A DNA stretch of 48,422 nucleotides, taken from the NCBI RefSeq assembly GCF_023241715.1, contig NZ_JALQCW010000009.1:1-48422 (forward strand), read 5' to 3'. Position 1 is the first letter of the stretch, and every line of letters starts with the position of its first letter. The notes beneath the pieces are model-generated. The model had not been told where the DNA came from, did not search any database, and saw only the letters and a program-made list of their open reading frames with translations. Positions 1 through 8,504 of the stretch are shown piece by piece. The DNA is from Pseudomonas morbosilactucae. GTDB taxonomy: Bacteria; Pseudomonadota; Gammaproteobacteria; Pseudomonadales; Pseudomonadaceae. Both the position numbers and the translations under genes were made by a program.

Positions 1-2
1 GG

Positions 3-59
3 CGAACATCGAACAGCACACTCATGGAACTGGGCCTGTTGCCGTTGTTTACACACTAA
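3..59 (+). other. possible 3' end of an upstream gene
   Basis: One forward frame is open from the window edge and ends in TAA at 57-59, giving a tail that reads MELGLLPLFTH at its end. This could be the C-terminus of a gene lying mostly outside the window. The stretch is too short to identify, and the other frames are equally uninformative. Confidence 0.2.
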
Positions 60-75
60 ATATTCCAGCGCTCAA

Positions 76-153
76 CTTGCCGCTTGCCGCTTGCCGCTTG
101 CCGCTTGAAACTTGCAGCTTGCAGCTTGCAAGCTTGCAGCTTGCAGCTTGCAG
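76..153. repeat. tandem heptamer repeat CTTGCCG / CTTGCAG
   Basis: About eleven head-to-tail 7-base units: four CTTGCCG copies, one CTTGAAA, then CTTGCAG copies with one extra base near 132. The array ends two bases before the stop codon of the minus-strand flavoprotein gene. Similar GCTTGAAGCTTG-type sequence appears downstream of the GGDEF-EAL gene near 46,790-46,806. Such arrays are common at gene ends in Pseudomonas; the function is unknown. Confidence 0.8.
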
Positions 154-154
154 C

Positions 155-1396
155 TCAACGCCTACCCCTCACCCACTCCAACATCCCCAATCCGGCCCGG
201 CGTCCGCTGGCAAAGCAGGCCGTCAGCAGGTAGCCGCCGGTGGGGGCTTCCCAGTCGAGCATTTCCCCGGCGCAGAACACTCCGGGGCATTGCTTGAGCA
301 TCAGTTGCTCATCCAGCGCTTCGAACGGCACGCCGCCGGCGCTGCTGATGGCTTCGTCCAGTGGTCGCGTACTGACCAGCGTCAAGGGCAGCGCCTTGAT
401 CGACGCCGCCAACTGGACCGGGTCATTGAAGGTCTGCGCTGGCGTCAGTTCGCGCAACAACGCCGCTTTCACCCCGTCGATCCCCAACTGGCTGTGCAGG
501 TGCTTGGCCATTGAGCGTGAACCGCGCGGCTTGGCCAGGGCCGCCTGGACCTTGTCCCGTGGCTTGCCGGGCAGCAGGTCGATATGAATCGTCGCCTGGC
601 CGTGTTGCCGGATCGCCTCACGAATCGATGCCGACAGGGCATAGATCAGGCTGCCTTCGACACCGCCGGCGGTGATCACACATTCACCCAGGCGTGGCAC
701 ATCGTCGTTGAGACCGATGGCGACGTTTTTCAGCGGCGCGCCGGCGAACTTGCTGCGTAACAGTTCGCTCCAGCCCGTCCCCTCGAAACCGCAGTTGCTC
801 GGCTGCAACGGCGCCAACTCGACGCCACGTTCTGCCAGCACTGGCATCCAGGCGCCGTCGGAGCCCAGGCGTGCCCAACTGCCACCGCCCAGGGCCAGGA
901 TCACGGCATCCGCCTGTACCGCGCATTCGCCCTCGGGATGTTGGAAGCGCAGGCTGCCATCGGCCTGCCAGCCCAGCCAGCGATGGCGAGTGTGAATCAC
1001 CACGCCGGCGTCCCGCAGGCGTTTGAGCCAGGCGCGCAACAGCGGCGCGGCTTTCATGTCGGTGGGGAACACCCGGCCGGAACTGCCGACAAAGGTCTCG
1101 ATGCCCAGGTCGTGAATCCATTGGCACAGGGCCTCGGCGCCAAACTCCCGCAGCAGCGGGGCCATTTGCGGCGCCCGTTCGGCGTAACGGGAAAGGAAGG
1201 CCGGGTAGGCTTCGGAGTGGGTGATGTTCATGCCGCCGACCCCGGCCAGGAGGAACTTGCGGCCCACCGATGGCATGCCGTCGTACAGTTCGACCCGAAC
1301 CCCGGCCAGGCTCAGCACCTCGGCCGCCATCAAGCCTGCGGGGCCGCCACCGATAATAACGACGTGATGGGAAAGGGCAGGGCTGGATCGAGTCAT
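155..1396 (-). CDS. TIGR03862/HI0933-type FAD-dependent flavoprotein
   Basis: Predicted 413-residue NAD(P)/FAD-dependent oxidoreductase of the HI0933/YhiN-like class. The N-terminus carries a Rossmann dinucleotide-binding motif (VVIIGGGPAGLMAAE, residues about 12-26). The C-terminus has the family's second FAD-contact segment (CPGVFCAGEMLDWEAPTGGY), just ahead of the final helix. The ATG at 1396 was chosen because it places the Rossmann strand about 12 residues in; an upstream start at 1432 would add an arginine-rich tail of no recognised function. The physiological substrate of this family is unknown. It is the last gene on the minus strand before the heptamer repeat, and no partner gene suggests a pathway. 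Confidence 0.85.
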   Translation of the reverse strand: MTRSSPALSHHVVIIGGGPAGLMAAEVLSLAGVRVELYDGMPSVGRKFLLAGVGGMNITHSEAYPAFLSRYAERAPQMAPLLREFGAEALCQWIHDLGIETFVGSSGRVFPTDMKAAPLLRAWLKRLRDAGVVIHTRHRWLGWQADGSLRFQHPEGECAVQADAVILALGGGSWARLGSDGAWMPVLAERGVELAPLQPSNCGFEGTGWSELLRSKFAGAPLKNVAIGLNDDVPRLGECVITAGGVEGSLIYALSASIREAIRQHGQATIHIDLLPGKPRDKVQAALAKPRGSRSMAKHLHSQLGIDGVKAALLRELTPAQTFNDPVQLAASIKALPLTLVSTRPLDEAISSAGGVPFEALDEQLMLKQCPGVFCAGEMLDWEAPTGGYLLTACFASGRRAGLGMLEWVRGRR

Positions 1397-1584
1397 GGCA
1401 AAGGGGCGGTGTCGGCGGAATAAGCCGCGCATTCTACCCGAGGATGCCCCGCTGTCGTCGCTCTACAGTGCTGATCAAAAAACAACCATGCTCCTGTGGG
1501 CCTTGATCAGCCTGGCCTGTAGGGGCTTTCGCTCAGGTTATCCACAGGCGGTTCCACAGGCATTGTGGGTAACGTCAGCACGCT

Positions 1585-2505
1585 TCAATGACAGCCTGAT
1601 GACTGCCACACCCGTTGGGCGCTGTGGTGGAGGATGCCGTGGCGCCGCGCCAGGGCCTGGCGGTCCTTGCTGTAGCCACCGCCGATTACCCCTACCACGG
1701 GGATATCCCGGCCCAGGCAATGGCGCATGACCCGCTCGTCGCGCTCGGCCACACCGGCATCGGTGAGCTTGAGGTAACCCAGGGCGTCGTCCTGGTGCAC
1801 GTCCACACCGGCGTCGTAGAGGACCAGGTCCGGCTGGTACAGCGGCAGCAGGTAGTTGAGGGCGTCGTCCACCACCTTCAGGTAATCGGCGTCGCCCATG
1901 CCCATGGGCAAGGGGATGTCCCAGTCGCTGCTGGCCTTGCGCGCGGGGAAGTTCTTTTCACAGTGCAGCGACACGGTCACCGCGTCTGGCGTGTGTTGCA
2001 GAATCCGCGCGGTACCGTCGCCCTGATGCACGTCGCAGTCGAAGATCAGCACTCGGCTGACCCGGCCGCTGGCGAGCAAGTAATGGCTGATCACCGCCAG
2101 GTCATTGAAGATGCAGAACCCCGCCGGGTAGTCGTAGTGGGCGTGGTGGGTGCCCCCCGCCAAATGGCAGGCCAGGCCGTGTTCCAGGGCTTGTTCGGCG
2201 GCCAGCAACGAGCCACCCACCGCACGCACGGTGCGTCGGGCCAGGGCTTCGCTCCAGGGCAGGCCGAGGCGCCGCTGGTCTTCCCGGGACAACTCGCCGC
2301 TCATGTAGCGTTCGATGTAACTCGGGTCGTGGGCCAGGGCCAGCACGTCGGCCGGGCACAGCTGCGGGCGCAGCAGGTCGGCGTCACGGGTCAGGCCGCT
2401 GGCCACCAGGTGATCGCGCAGCAAGCGGAACTTGTCCATGGGGAAGCGATGGTCCGCAGGGAATTCGGGGCTGTAGTCATCGTGGTAAATCAGCGGCAAG
2501 GACAT
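1585..2505 (-). CDS. histone deacetylase family (acetoin utilisation/acetylpolyamine amidohydrolase-like) protein
   Basis: Predicted 306-residue zinc-dependent deacetylase of the arginase/HDAC superfamily. Visible signature motifs are GGTHHAHYD (paired histidines H120/H121), FDCDVHQGDGT (residues 155-165, with D158 and H160 as expected zinc ligands) and DAGVDVHQDD with the third acidic ligand. The C-terminal glycine loop (VIGGGY) is also present. The length fits bacterial HDAC-like amidohydrolases. Substrates in this group include acetylpolyamines and other acetylated small molecules, and the sequence does not say which applies here. The neighbouring GNAT gene is divergent; the pairing is suggestive of acetylation and deacetylation but may be chance. 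Confidence 0.88.
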   Translation of the reverse strand: MSLPLIYHDDYSPEFPADHRFPMDKFRLLRDHLVASGLTRDADLLRPQLCPADVLALAHDPSYIERYMSGELSREDQRRLGLPWSEALARRTVRAVGGSLLAAEQALEHGLACHLAGGTHHAHYDYPAGFCIFNDLAVISHYLLASGRVSRVLIFDCDVHQGDGTARILQHTPDAVTVSLHCEKNFPARKASSDWDIPLPMGMGDADYLKVVDDALNYLLPLYQPDLVLYDAGVDVHQDDALGYLKLTDAGVAERDERVMRHCLGRDIPVVGVIGGGYSKDRQALARRHGILHHSAQRVWQSSGCH

Positions 2506-2581
2506 GGCATTTTCTTAGAGGAACCCGTGAAGGATCCTACCAGCGATGTAGACTGGCTCCCATGGGAACGGAGGGGGACCG

Positions 2582-3151
2582 ATGGAGCCAATACTGCAAC
2601 TCGAAAGTGCACGCCTGGTGTTGCGGCAATGGCATGACGACGATTTGGCGGAGTTTGCGGCGATGTGCGCCGATCCCCAGGTCATGCGCTATTTTCCGGC
2701 GCCGTTGAGCCGCCTGGAAAGTGCCGCGCTGATCGGCCGCGTGCGCGGGCATTTTGCCGAGCACGGCTTTGGTCTCTGGGCCCTGGAACGCAAGGACACC
2801 GGGGCCTTTATCGGTTTCACCGGCCTGGGCGTGGTGGGCTTCGAGGCGTCTTTTACCCCCGCGGTGGAAATTGGCTGGCGCCTGGCCAAGGAGCATTGGG
2901 GGCTGGGCTACGCCAGTGAGGCGGCCTGGACGGTGCTGCGTTGCGGTTTCGATCGCTTGAGCCTGCAAGAGATCGTGGCGTTCACCAGCCGCAGCAACCT
3001 GCCGTCGCAGAAAGTCATGCAGGCCATCGGCATGCAGCCGGCCCCCGAAGACGATTTCGACCACCCTGCGCTGGCGGGCGACCATCCGCTGCGCGGGCAC
3101 GTGCTGTACCGCATCACCCGTGAACAATGGTTGGAAACCTTGCATGGATAG
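2582..3151 (+). CDS. GNAT family N-acetyltransferase (RimJ/RimL-like)
   Basis: Predicted 189-residue acetyl-CoA-dependent N-acetyltransferase. The fold starts with LQLESARLVLRQWHDDD, typical of RimJ/RimL-like members. The acetyl-CoA pyrophosphate loop is visible in GWRLAKEHWGLGYASEA, and the later TSRSNLPSQKVMQAIGM matches the conserved segment that contacts the cofactor thiol arm. The start is supported by the purine-rich GGAGGGGG a few bases ahead. It lies about 100 bases before tesB on the same strand and could be transcribed with it. The acceptor substrate cannot be read from the sequence. Confidence 0.88.
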   Translation: MEPILQLESARLVLRQWHDDDLAEFAAMCADPQVMRYFPAPLSRLESAALIGRVRGHFAEHGFGLWALERKDTGAFIGFTGLGVVGFEASFTPAVEIGWRLAKEHWGLGYASEAAWTVLRCGFDRLSLQEIVAFTSRSNLPSQKVMQAIGMQPAPEDDFDHPALAGDHPLRGHVLYRITREQWLETLHG

Positions 3152-3253
3152 CCGGCGGGCACGTTTAGAATGTGCCGATTATTTGCAGCAGCCTACTGAA
3201 TTGACCGCCGCAGCCAAGACTGCGCGGTATTGCTCTGTGTGAGGAGAGTCTGA

Positions 3254-4123
3254 ATGAGCCATGTGTTGGATGATCTGGTCGACCTGTTGACCCTGGAAGC
3301 GATCGAAGAAAACCTGTTCCGCGGTCGTAGCCAGGACCTGGGTTTCCGCCAGCTGTTCGGTGGCCAGGTGCTCGGCCAGTCCTTGTCCGCCGCCAGCCAG
3401 ACCGTTGAAGCGGCGCGGCATGTGCACTCCATGCATGGTTACTTCCTGCGCCCCGGGGACGCCGCGTTGCCGGTGGTCTACCAAGTGGACCGGGTCCGCG
3501 ACGGTGGCAGCTTCAGCACGCGCCGGGTCACGGCAATCCAGAAGGGCAACCCGATCTTCACCTGCAGCGCGTCGTTCCAGTACGACGAAGAGGGCTTCGA
3601 ACACCAGAGCAGCATGCCCGAGGTGGTCGGCCCGGAGAACCTGCCCTCGGAGCTGGAACTGACCCAGCAGCGTGCGCACCTGATTCCTCAGCACATGCGC
3701 GAAAAACTGCTGTGCCCCAAGCCCATCGAAGTGCGCCCGGTCACCGAAAAAGACCCCTACAACCCGCAGCCGATGGATCCGGTGAAGTACGTCTGGTTCC
3801 GCGCAGACGGCGCCCTGGCGGACATCCCGGCACTGCACAAATACCTGTTGGCCTACGCCTCGGACTTCGGCCTGCTGACCACCTCGATGCTGCCCCACGG
3901 CAAGTCGGTGTGGCAGAAAGACATGCAGGTCGCCAGCCTGGACCACGCCCTGTGGTTCCACGCCGACCTGCGTGCCGATGACTGGTTGCTGTACGCCATG
4001 GACAGCCCCTGGGCCGGCAATTCCCGCGGGTTTTCCCGGGGCAGCGTGTTCAACCGAGCCGGGCAACTGGTCGCCTCGGTGACCCAGGAAGGCCTGATTC
4101 GCCATCGCAAGGATTGGGCATGA
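3254..4123 (+). CDS. tesB: acyl-CoA thioesterase II
   Basis: Predicted 289-residue cytosolic thioesterase that hydrolyses medium- and long-chain acyl-CoA to free fatty acid and CoA. It has the double hot-dog architecture of TesB. The N-terminal half contains the typical FRGRSQDLGFRQLFGGQVLG and HSMHGYFLRPGD segments. The C-terminal half contains LDHALWFHADLRADDWLLY and SRGFSRGSVFNRAGQLVAS. Length equals the usual 285-290 residues. A strong GAGGAG precedes the ATG. Its stop overlaps the start of the following HAD gene (ATGA), so the two are very probably translationally coupled. Confidence 0.95.
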   Translation: MSHVLDDLVDLLTLEAIEENLFRGRSQDLGFRQLFGGQVLGQSLSAASQTVEAARHVHSMHGYFLRPGDAALPVVYQVDRVRDGGSFSTRRVTAIQKGNPIFTCSASFQYDEEGFEHQSSMPEVVGPENLPSELELTQQRAHLIPQHMREKLLCPKPIEVRPVTEKDPYNPQPMDPVKYVWFRADGALADIPALHKYLLAYASDFGLLTTSMLPHGKSVWQKDMQVASLDHALWFHADLRADDWLLYAMDSPWAGNSRGFSRGSVFNRAGQLVASVTQEGLIRHRKDWA

Positions 4124-4713
4124 GCCTCTCAGGCGTTCGGCATTGGGTGTTCGACATGGACGGCACCCTGACCGTGGCCGTGCATGATTTTGCGGCGATT
4201 CGCCAAGCCCTGGCGATCCCCGCGCAAGACGACATCCTCACCCACCTGGCCGCGTTGCCGGCCGATGAGTCTGCGGCCAAGCACGCCTGGCTGCTGGAGC
4301 ATGAACGCGACCTGGCCCTGGGTTCGCGCCCGGCACCGGGTGCCGTGGAGCTGGTGCGTGAGTTGGCGGGGCGCGGTTATCGCCTGGGCATTCTTACCCG
4401 CAATGCGCGGGAGCTGGCCCATGTGACCCTGGAGGCCATCGGCCTGGCGGACTGCTTTGCCGTGGAGGATGTGCTGGGGCGCGATGAGGCACCGCCCAAG
4501 CCCCATCCGGGCGGGCTGTTGAAGCTGGCCGAAGCCTGGCAAGTGGCGCCTGAGGCCATGGTCATGGTGGGCGACTACCGCTTTGACCTGGACTGTGGCC
4601 GCGCCGCCGGGACGCGCACGGTGCTGGTGAACCTGCCGGATAATCCGTGGCCGGAACTGACCGATTGGCATGCGCGGGATTGTGCCCAGTTGCGGGAATG
4701 GCTGTTGGCTTGA
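4120..4713 (+). CDS. HAD-IA family phosphatase
   Basis: Predicted 197-residue haloacid-dehalogenase hydrolase. Motif I is FDMDGTLT with the nucleophile Asp. Motif II lies in the ILTRNARE segment, the motif III lysine is in PPKPHPGG, and motif IV is VGDYRFDLDCGRAAG. The insertion between motif I and II is helical, as in the phosphoglycolate phosphatase-like subfamily. The ATG at 4120 overlaps the tesB stop (ATGA). An alternative TTG at 4114 would add two residues only. The coupled position with tesB suggests co-expression but does not define the phosphorylated substrate. Confidence 0.88.
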   Translation: MSLSGVRHWVFDMDGTLTVAVHDFAAIRQALAIPAQDDILTHLAALPADESAAKHAWLLEHERDLALGSRPAPGAVELVRELAGRGYRLGILTRNARELAHVTLEAIGLADCFAVEDVLGRDEAPPKPHPGGLLKLAEAWQVAPEAMVMVGDYRFDLDCGRAAGTRTVLVNLPDNPWPELTDWHARDCAQLREWLLA

Positions 4714-4741
4714 GGGCTTTCGCCAGCAAGCCGGCTCCTGC

Positions 4742-5713
4742 CTAGTGGAAAAGTGCCGCCTGGCCTTCGGGCGAGGTGAGCATCTTGTCGCCGTCATGCC
4801 CTACCCCGGGCACCTCCACCACGCGTTGCATCAGCCCCTGCGGGTGACGCTGCCGGAGGTAGTCGAAGTAGTTGTGCCCGCGAATCAGCCGATAGGCGCC
4901 CTGGGCCTCGGCGGCGCAGCCCTTGTCCAGTGCCGGGTGCTGCGGGTCGATGTCTTGCTGCCCTAGCAGGTAAGTGATGTCGCGCTGCACATAGCGTTGT
5001 TCCAGCTCGCGGCCGCTGTGCCCGGCAGCGTAGGCCGGAAGCTTCTGCAGGCCGTATTTCCAGTCGTTTAAGCCCGGGCAGCTGTCCTTGACGATCTGCA
5101 TCGGCCGCCAGGCATCGAAGTAGGCATAGGACGACGGATTGGCAATCACGTAGCGCAGACCGATCCCGGCCTGTTTCAGCTCGGCATGCTCGCCGGTGAG
5201 CAGGGCATATCGCTGCACCACTTGGGCACCACCGGAGTGCCCGGCAATCACCACCTGCTTGAGTGCCGGGTAGCGTTTGCGATCGCTGAGGCGTTGGAGG
5301 ATGGCATCCAGCGCGGCGTAGGAGCTCAAGGTGACGGGGCCGCTGGACGGGGCGCCGGCCATCCAGTCATTGCCCTTCCAGCGCAGTAGGGCGTCGGGCA
5401 AATGATGGCGGGCGATGTCGTCCTGATTGAGCAACTGCGGAGCGATCACCAGGGTCGTGGCGCGCTGTCCGGCCTGCTCGGCGGCGCGCTCGCCGCTGTG
5501 CAGGTAGGTCTGGGCATTGCGCAGCCGCCCGTGAACGATGATCAGCGCCCGTTGCACCTCGGGCAATGGCTGGCGCCAGTCCTGGCTCAGGCCCAGGGCC
5601 AGTTGTCCGCCGTCCACGGCCAGGCGTTCGGGGCTGATGACCTTGACCCCGTGTTCCGCAGCCTGGGCGCCGAGGCAGCCCAGGCACAGCCAGGTTGCCA
5701 GTAGCCGACGCAC
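4742..5713 (-). CDS. secreted alpha/beta hydrolase
   Basis: Predicted 323-residue hydrolase exported by a Sec signal peptide (cleavage likely after AQA, residue 18). The nucleophile elbow is GHSGGAQ with S160. The preceding IIVHGRLRNA (about 58-67) matches the oxyanion-hole strand. An acid is likely in the GQQDIDP segment, and the histidine is in GVGHDGDKM near the C-terminus. The gene starts immediately after the stop of the metallopeptidase gene, so it is the second gene of a two-gene minus-strand operon. The substrate is unknown; resemblance to esterase and polymer-depolymerase folds is general. A REP-like GCCAGCAAGCCGGCTCC lies just downstream. Confidence 0.8.
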   Translation of the reverse strand: MRRLLATWLCLGCLGAQAAEHGVKVISPERLAVDGGQLALGLSQDWRQPLPEVQRALIIVHGRLRNAQTYLHSGERAAEQAGQRATTLVIAPQLLNQDDIARHHLPDALLRWKGNDWMAGAPSSGPVTLSSYAALDAILQRLSDRKRYPALKQVVIAGHSGGAQVVQRYALLTGEHAELKQAGIGLRYVIANPSSYAYFDAWRPMQIVKDSCPGLNDWKYGLQKLPAYAAGHSGRELEQRYVQRDITYLLGQQDIDPQHPALDKGCAAEAQGAYRLIRGHNYFDYLRQRHPQGLMQRVVEVPGVGHDGDKMLTSPEGQAALFH

Positions 5714-6604
5714 CTACAGGCTCTTGGCGGCAAAGGTGTCGCACTGGCCGACCTGGCCCTGGGCAAAGCCGGTCTTGAACCAGCGCACCCGCTGCGCCGA
5801 GGTGCCATGGGTAAAGGAGTCAGGCACGACACGGCCCTGGCCTTGCTGTTGCAGGCGGTCGTCACCGATGGCGTTGGCCGCGTTCAGGGCTTCTTCCACA
5901 TCCCCGGGTTCCAGCCAGTTAAGGCGTTTCTGCGCGTGGTAGGCCCAGACCCCCGCCAGGCAGTCGGCCTGCAGTTCCTGGCGCACCAGTAAGCCGCCGT
6001 CGCCTTGCATCGGCCGACCCTGTTGCCGCGCCGCCTGGACCTTGGCTGAGACACCCAGCAGGGTCTGCACGTGGTGGCCGATTTCATGGGCAATCACGTA
6101 GGCCTGGGCGAAGTCACCGGCGGCGGAAAAGCGCTGGGCCATTTCCCGGAAGAAGTCCATGTCAAGGTACACCTGCTGGTCGGCCGGGCAGTAGAAGGGG
6201 CCGGTGGCCGAACTGGCGGCGCCGCAGGCGGAGTTGACCCGGCCGCGGAACAGGATGAGCTTGGGCTGCTGATACTGGCGCCCGGCCTGTTGGAAAATCT
6301 GGCCCCAGGTGTCTTCGGTGTCGCCGAGGATGGCGCGCACGAACTCCGCCTGCTCGTCGTTCGCCGGGGGAGCCTTGCGCGCCTGGGGGGTGGCCGGGGC
6401 CGAGGTCTGTTCCATCTGCCCGGCCAACTGCCCGAGGATCTGCATCGGGTCCTGGCCGGTGATCCAGCCAATGCCGACGATCAGCAGGATGGCGGTCAGG
6501 CTCAGGCCCTTTCCGCCGCCGAAACGCATGCCGCCTCCGCCCCCGCCGCTGTCATCGCGAGCATCCACCACGTTGTCGCTGCGCCGGCCTTTTTTCCAAA
6601 GCAT
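5714..6604 (-). CDS. YpfJ-type neutral zinc metallopeptidase
   Basis: Predicted 296-residue membrane-anchored zinc peptidase of the YpfJ family. The N-terminus is rich in charged residues and glycine (six Gly in a row near residues 20-25). One transmembrane helix follows at about 33-49, then an Ala/Pro linker. The zinc motif is HEIGHH (H173, E174, H177), with the family's FYCPADQQVYLD segment upstream and LQADCLAGVWA downstream. A GAGGA element precedes the ATG. Cellular role is not established for this family. It is cotranscribed in all likelihood with the secreted hydrolase that begins at the next base. Confidence 0.9.
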   Translation of the reverse strand: MLWKKGRRSDNVVDARDDSGGGGGGMRFGGGKGLSLTAILLIVGIGWITGQDPMQILGQLAGQMEQTSAPATPQARKAPPANDEQAEFVRAILGDTEDTWGQIFQQAGRQYQQPKLILFRGRVNSACGAASSATGPFYCPADQQVYLDMDFFREMAQRFSAAGDFAQAYVIAHEIGHHVQTLLGVSAKVQAARQQGRPMQGDGGLLVRQELQADCLAGVWAYHAQKRLNWLEPGDVEEALNAANAIGDDRLQQQGQGRVVPDSFTHGTSAQRVRWFKTGFAQGQVGQCDTFAAKSL

Positions 6605-6743
6605 GGGGGAATCCTCGTTTTTTGTGCTGATCAGTGTTGCTGGTGAGTGGGGGCGACGCCAGTCCGGTCGTCAGGGTTTTGCGCGCACGTTACCATTGCC
6701 CACCGCCGTATCGATTCTGTCGCGACACCTTCGGGGCTCACTA

Positions 6744-7673
6744 TTGAACATCGACACCCGCATCAAATTCCGTCACCTCGTGTGTTTTCTTGAAATGGCC
6801 CGCCAGGGCAGCCTGGCACGGGCGGCGGACGTGCTCGCGGTGAGCCAGCCGGCCATGTCGAAAACCCTCAAGGAACTGGAGCAACTGCTGGACACGGCGC
6901 TGTTCACCCGCAGCAAGGCCGGGCTCAGCCTGACGGAGGCCGGGCGGGCCTTCATGCATTACGCCGGGCCGTCGGTGCAGGCTCTGCGCGAAGGGGTCAA
7001 CACCTTGCGCGGCGGCGATTACGCCGCCGGGGTGGTGCGTCTCGGGGTGCTTTCCACCGCCGAAAGCCTGCTGTTGCCCGAGGTGGTGCGGCGCCTGCAT
7101 CAGCGGCATTCGGCGCTGGTGGTCAGCGTGGTCACAGGGCCCAGCGCCTACCTGCTGTCGCAACTGCGCGTGGGCGATGTGGACCTGGTGGTGGGACGCA
7201 TGACCGAAAGCCCGGAGATCCAGGGCCTGAGTTTCGAGCACCTGTACAGCGAGTCCATGACCCTGGTGGCGCGGCCTGGGCATCCGCTGTTCGACGGGCC
7301 GCTGGAGCGTGAGGCCCTGGAACGTTATCCACTGGTGCTGCCGCTCGCCGGCACCACCATTCGCAAGTTTGCCGACAGCCTGTTTGTGCAGTGCGGTATC
7401 CGTCAGCCCCAGCAGCGCCTGGAAACCTTGTCGGTGGCCCTGAGCCGGCGTTATGCCCTGTCCAGTGACGCCCTGTGGATTGCCCCGCTGGACGCGGTGC
7501 GCCTGGACCTGGGCCATGGCGACCTGCGAGAGATTGACCTCGGCCTGCGGGAGCCGGGCGGCTCGGTGGGCATCTCCAGCAATGCCAGCCTGCCTTTGTC
7601 CCTGGCCGCGCAAGGCTGTGTCGAGGTGCTGCGTGAGGTGGGGCAGGCCTATCGAGAGGGGCTTTATCCATAA
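6744..7673 (+). CDS. pcaQ: LysR-type activator of protocatechuate genes PcaQ
   Basis: Predicted 309-residue LysR-type transcriptional regulator. The N-terminal winged helix-turn-helix (IKFRHLVCFLEMARQGSLAR, then AADVLAVSQPAMSKTLKELE) and the MNIDTRIKFRH start are those of PcaQ, the activator of pcaHG known from Pseudomonas and rhizobia. The rest is a periplasmic-binding-protein-like effector domain. The start must be the TTG at 6744, because no ATG or GTG stands near the beginning of the family alignment. The gene is co-oriented with pcaHG, and its stop codon lies inside a long palindrome that is the probable PcaQ binding site. The known rhizobial co-inducer is beta-carboxy-cis,cis-muconate; here that is inference. 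Confidence 0.9.
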   Translation: MNIDTRIKFRHLVCFLEMARQGSLARAADVLAVSQPAMSKTLKELEQLLDTALFTRSKAGLSLTEAGRAFMHYAGPSVQALREGVNTLRGGDYAAGVVRLGVLSTAESLLLPEVVRRLHQRHSALVVSVVTGPSAYLLSQLRVGDVDLVVGRMTESPEIQGLSFEHLYSESMTLVARPGHPLFDGPLEREALERYPLVLPLAGTTIRKFADSLFVQCGIRQPQQRLETLSVALSRRYALSSDALWIAPLDAVRLDLGHGDLREIDLGLREPGGSVGISSNASLPLSLAAQGCVEVLREVGQAYREGLYP

Positions 7674-7692
7674 CTATTTAGTTATGGATAAA
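7663..7692. promoter_or_regulatory. PcaQ operator (perfect inverted repeat)
   Basis: Two 14-base arms, TTTATCCATAACTA and TAGTTATGGATAAA, are separated by TT and are perfectly complementary. The core ATAACT-N4-AGTTAT closely matches the published rhizobial PcaQ site ATAACC-N4-GGTTAA and has the T-N11-A form of LysR operators. It begins within the last codons of pcaQ and lies about 85 bases before pcaH, a suitable place for activation of pcaHG. It is A/T-rich and has no following T-run of terminator type. Confidence 0.8.
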
Positions 7693-7757
7693 AGGCGGCT
7701 TTTCAATGTTCTGCGGCGTCCTGTTGTTTGAAACTGCCCCGGCAGCTCCATAAATCC

Positions 7758-7765
7758 AACAACAG
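7758..7765 (+). promoter_or_regulatory. near-match Hfq/Crc CA motif at pcaH start
   Basis: AACAACAG abuts the ribosome binding site (ACAGGAG) of pcaH and differs at one base from the AAYAAYAA target bound by Hfq with Crc in Pseudomonas. The position, overlapping the Shine-Dalgarno region, is typical for catabolite-repressed genes. This is inferred from sequence only. Confidence 0.4.
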
Positions 7766-7774
7766 GAGACCGAC

Positions 7775-8494
7775 ATGTCTGATGCAGACAACAGTCGTTT
7801 CGTTATCCGTGATCGCAACTGGCACCCCAAAGCCCTGACCCCCGACTACAAGACTTCAGTGGCCCGCTCCCCGCGCCAGGCCCTGGTGAGCATTCCGCAG
7901 TCGATCAGTGAAACCACCGGCCCAGATTTTTCCCACCTCAAGACCGGGCGTTTTGACAACGACCTGCTGCTCAACTTCAACAACGGCGGTCTGCCAGTGG
8001 GCGAGCGGATCATCGTTTCCGGGCGGGTCTGCGACCAGTACGGCAAACCGATTCCCCATACCCTGGTGGAGATGTGGCAAGCCAACGCCGGCGGCCGCTA
8101 CCGGCACAAGAACGACCGTTACCTGGCGCCCCTGGACCCGAACTTCGGCGGCGTCGGTCGGGCCCTGACCGACCGTGACGGCTATTACAGCTTCCGCACC
8201 ATCAAGCCCGGGCCCTATCCATGGCGCAACGGCCCCAATGACTGGCGTCCGGCCCATATCCACTTCTCCATCAGCGGCCCGTCGATTGCCACCAAGCTGA
8301 TCACTCAGCTGTATTTCGAGGGCGACCCGCTGATTCCGCTGTGCCCGATCGTCAAGTCGATTGCCAACCCGGACGCGGTGCAGAGCCTGATCGCGCGCCT
8401 GGACATGGGCAGCGCCAACCCGATGGACTGCCTGGCCTATCGCTTCGACATCGTGCTGCGCGGCCAGCGCAAGACCCATTTCGAGAACTGCTGA
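7775..8494 (+). CDS. pcaH: protocatechuate 3,4-dioxygenase beta subunit
   Basis: Predicted 239-residue beta subunit of the non-haem Fe(III) intradiol dioxygenase that cleaves protocatechuate to 3-carboxy-cis,cis-muconate in the beta-ketoadipate pathway. All four iron ligands are visible: Y109 in [10 protein letters not shown]148 in GPYPW, and H161 and H163 in WRPAHIHFS. With the initiator Met removed these match the 108/147/160/162 numbering of the P. putida enzyme. The length is typical. A good AGGAG precedes the ATG. It is followed after 10 bases by pcaG and preceded by the PcaQ palindrome. Confidence 0.97.
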   Translation: MSDADNSRFVIRDRNWHPKALTPDYKTSVARSPRQALVSIPQSISETTGPDFSHLKTGRFDNDLLLNFNNGGLPVGERIIVSGRVCDQYGKPIPHTLVEMWQANAGGRYRHKNDRYLAPLDPNFGGVGRALTDRDGYYSFRTIKPGPYPWRNGPNDWRPAHIHFSISGPSIATKLITQLYFEGDPLIPLCPIVKSIANPDAVQSLIARLDMGSANPMDCLAYRFDIVLRGQRKTHFENC

Positions 8495-8504
8495 GGAGCC
8501 TGCC

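Noticed and set aside
1538..1573. TTATCCACA (perfect DnaA box) with an inverted near-match TGTGGGTAA 20 bases later
   Set aside because: Only two sites, no A/T-rich unwinding region, and no dnaA/dnaN genes nearby, so not an origin; probably chance.
1615..2637. 340-codon plus-strand open frame opposite the HDAC-like gene
   Set aside because: Val/Gln/His-rich shadow; the minus-strand product has all zinc-site motifs.
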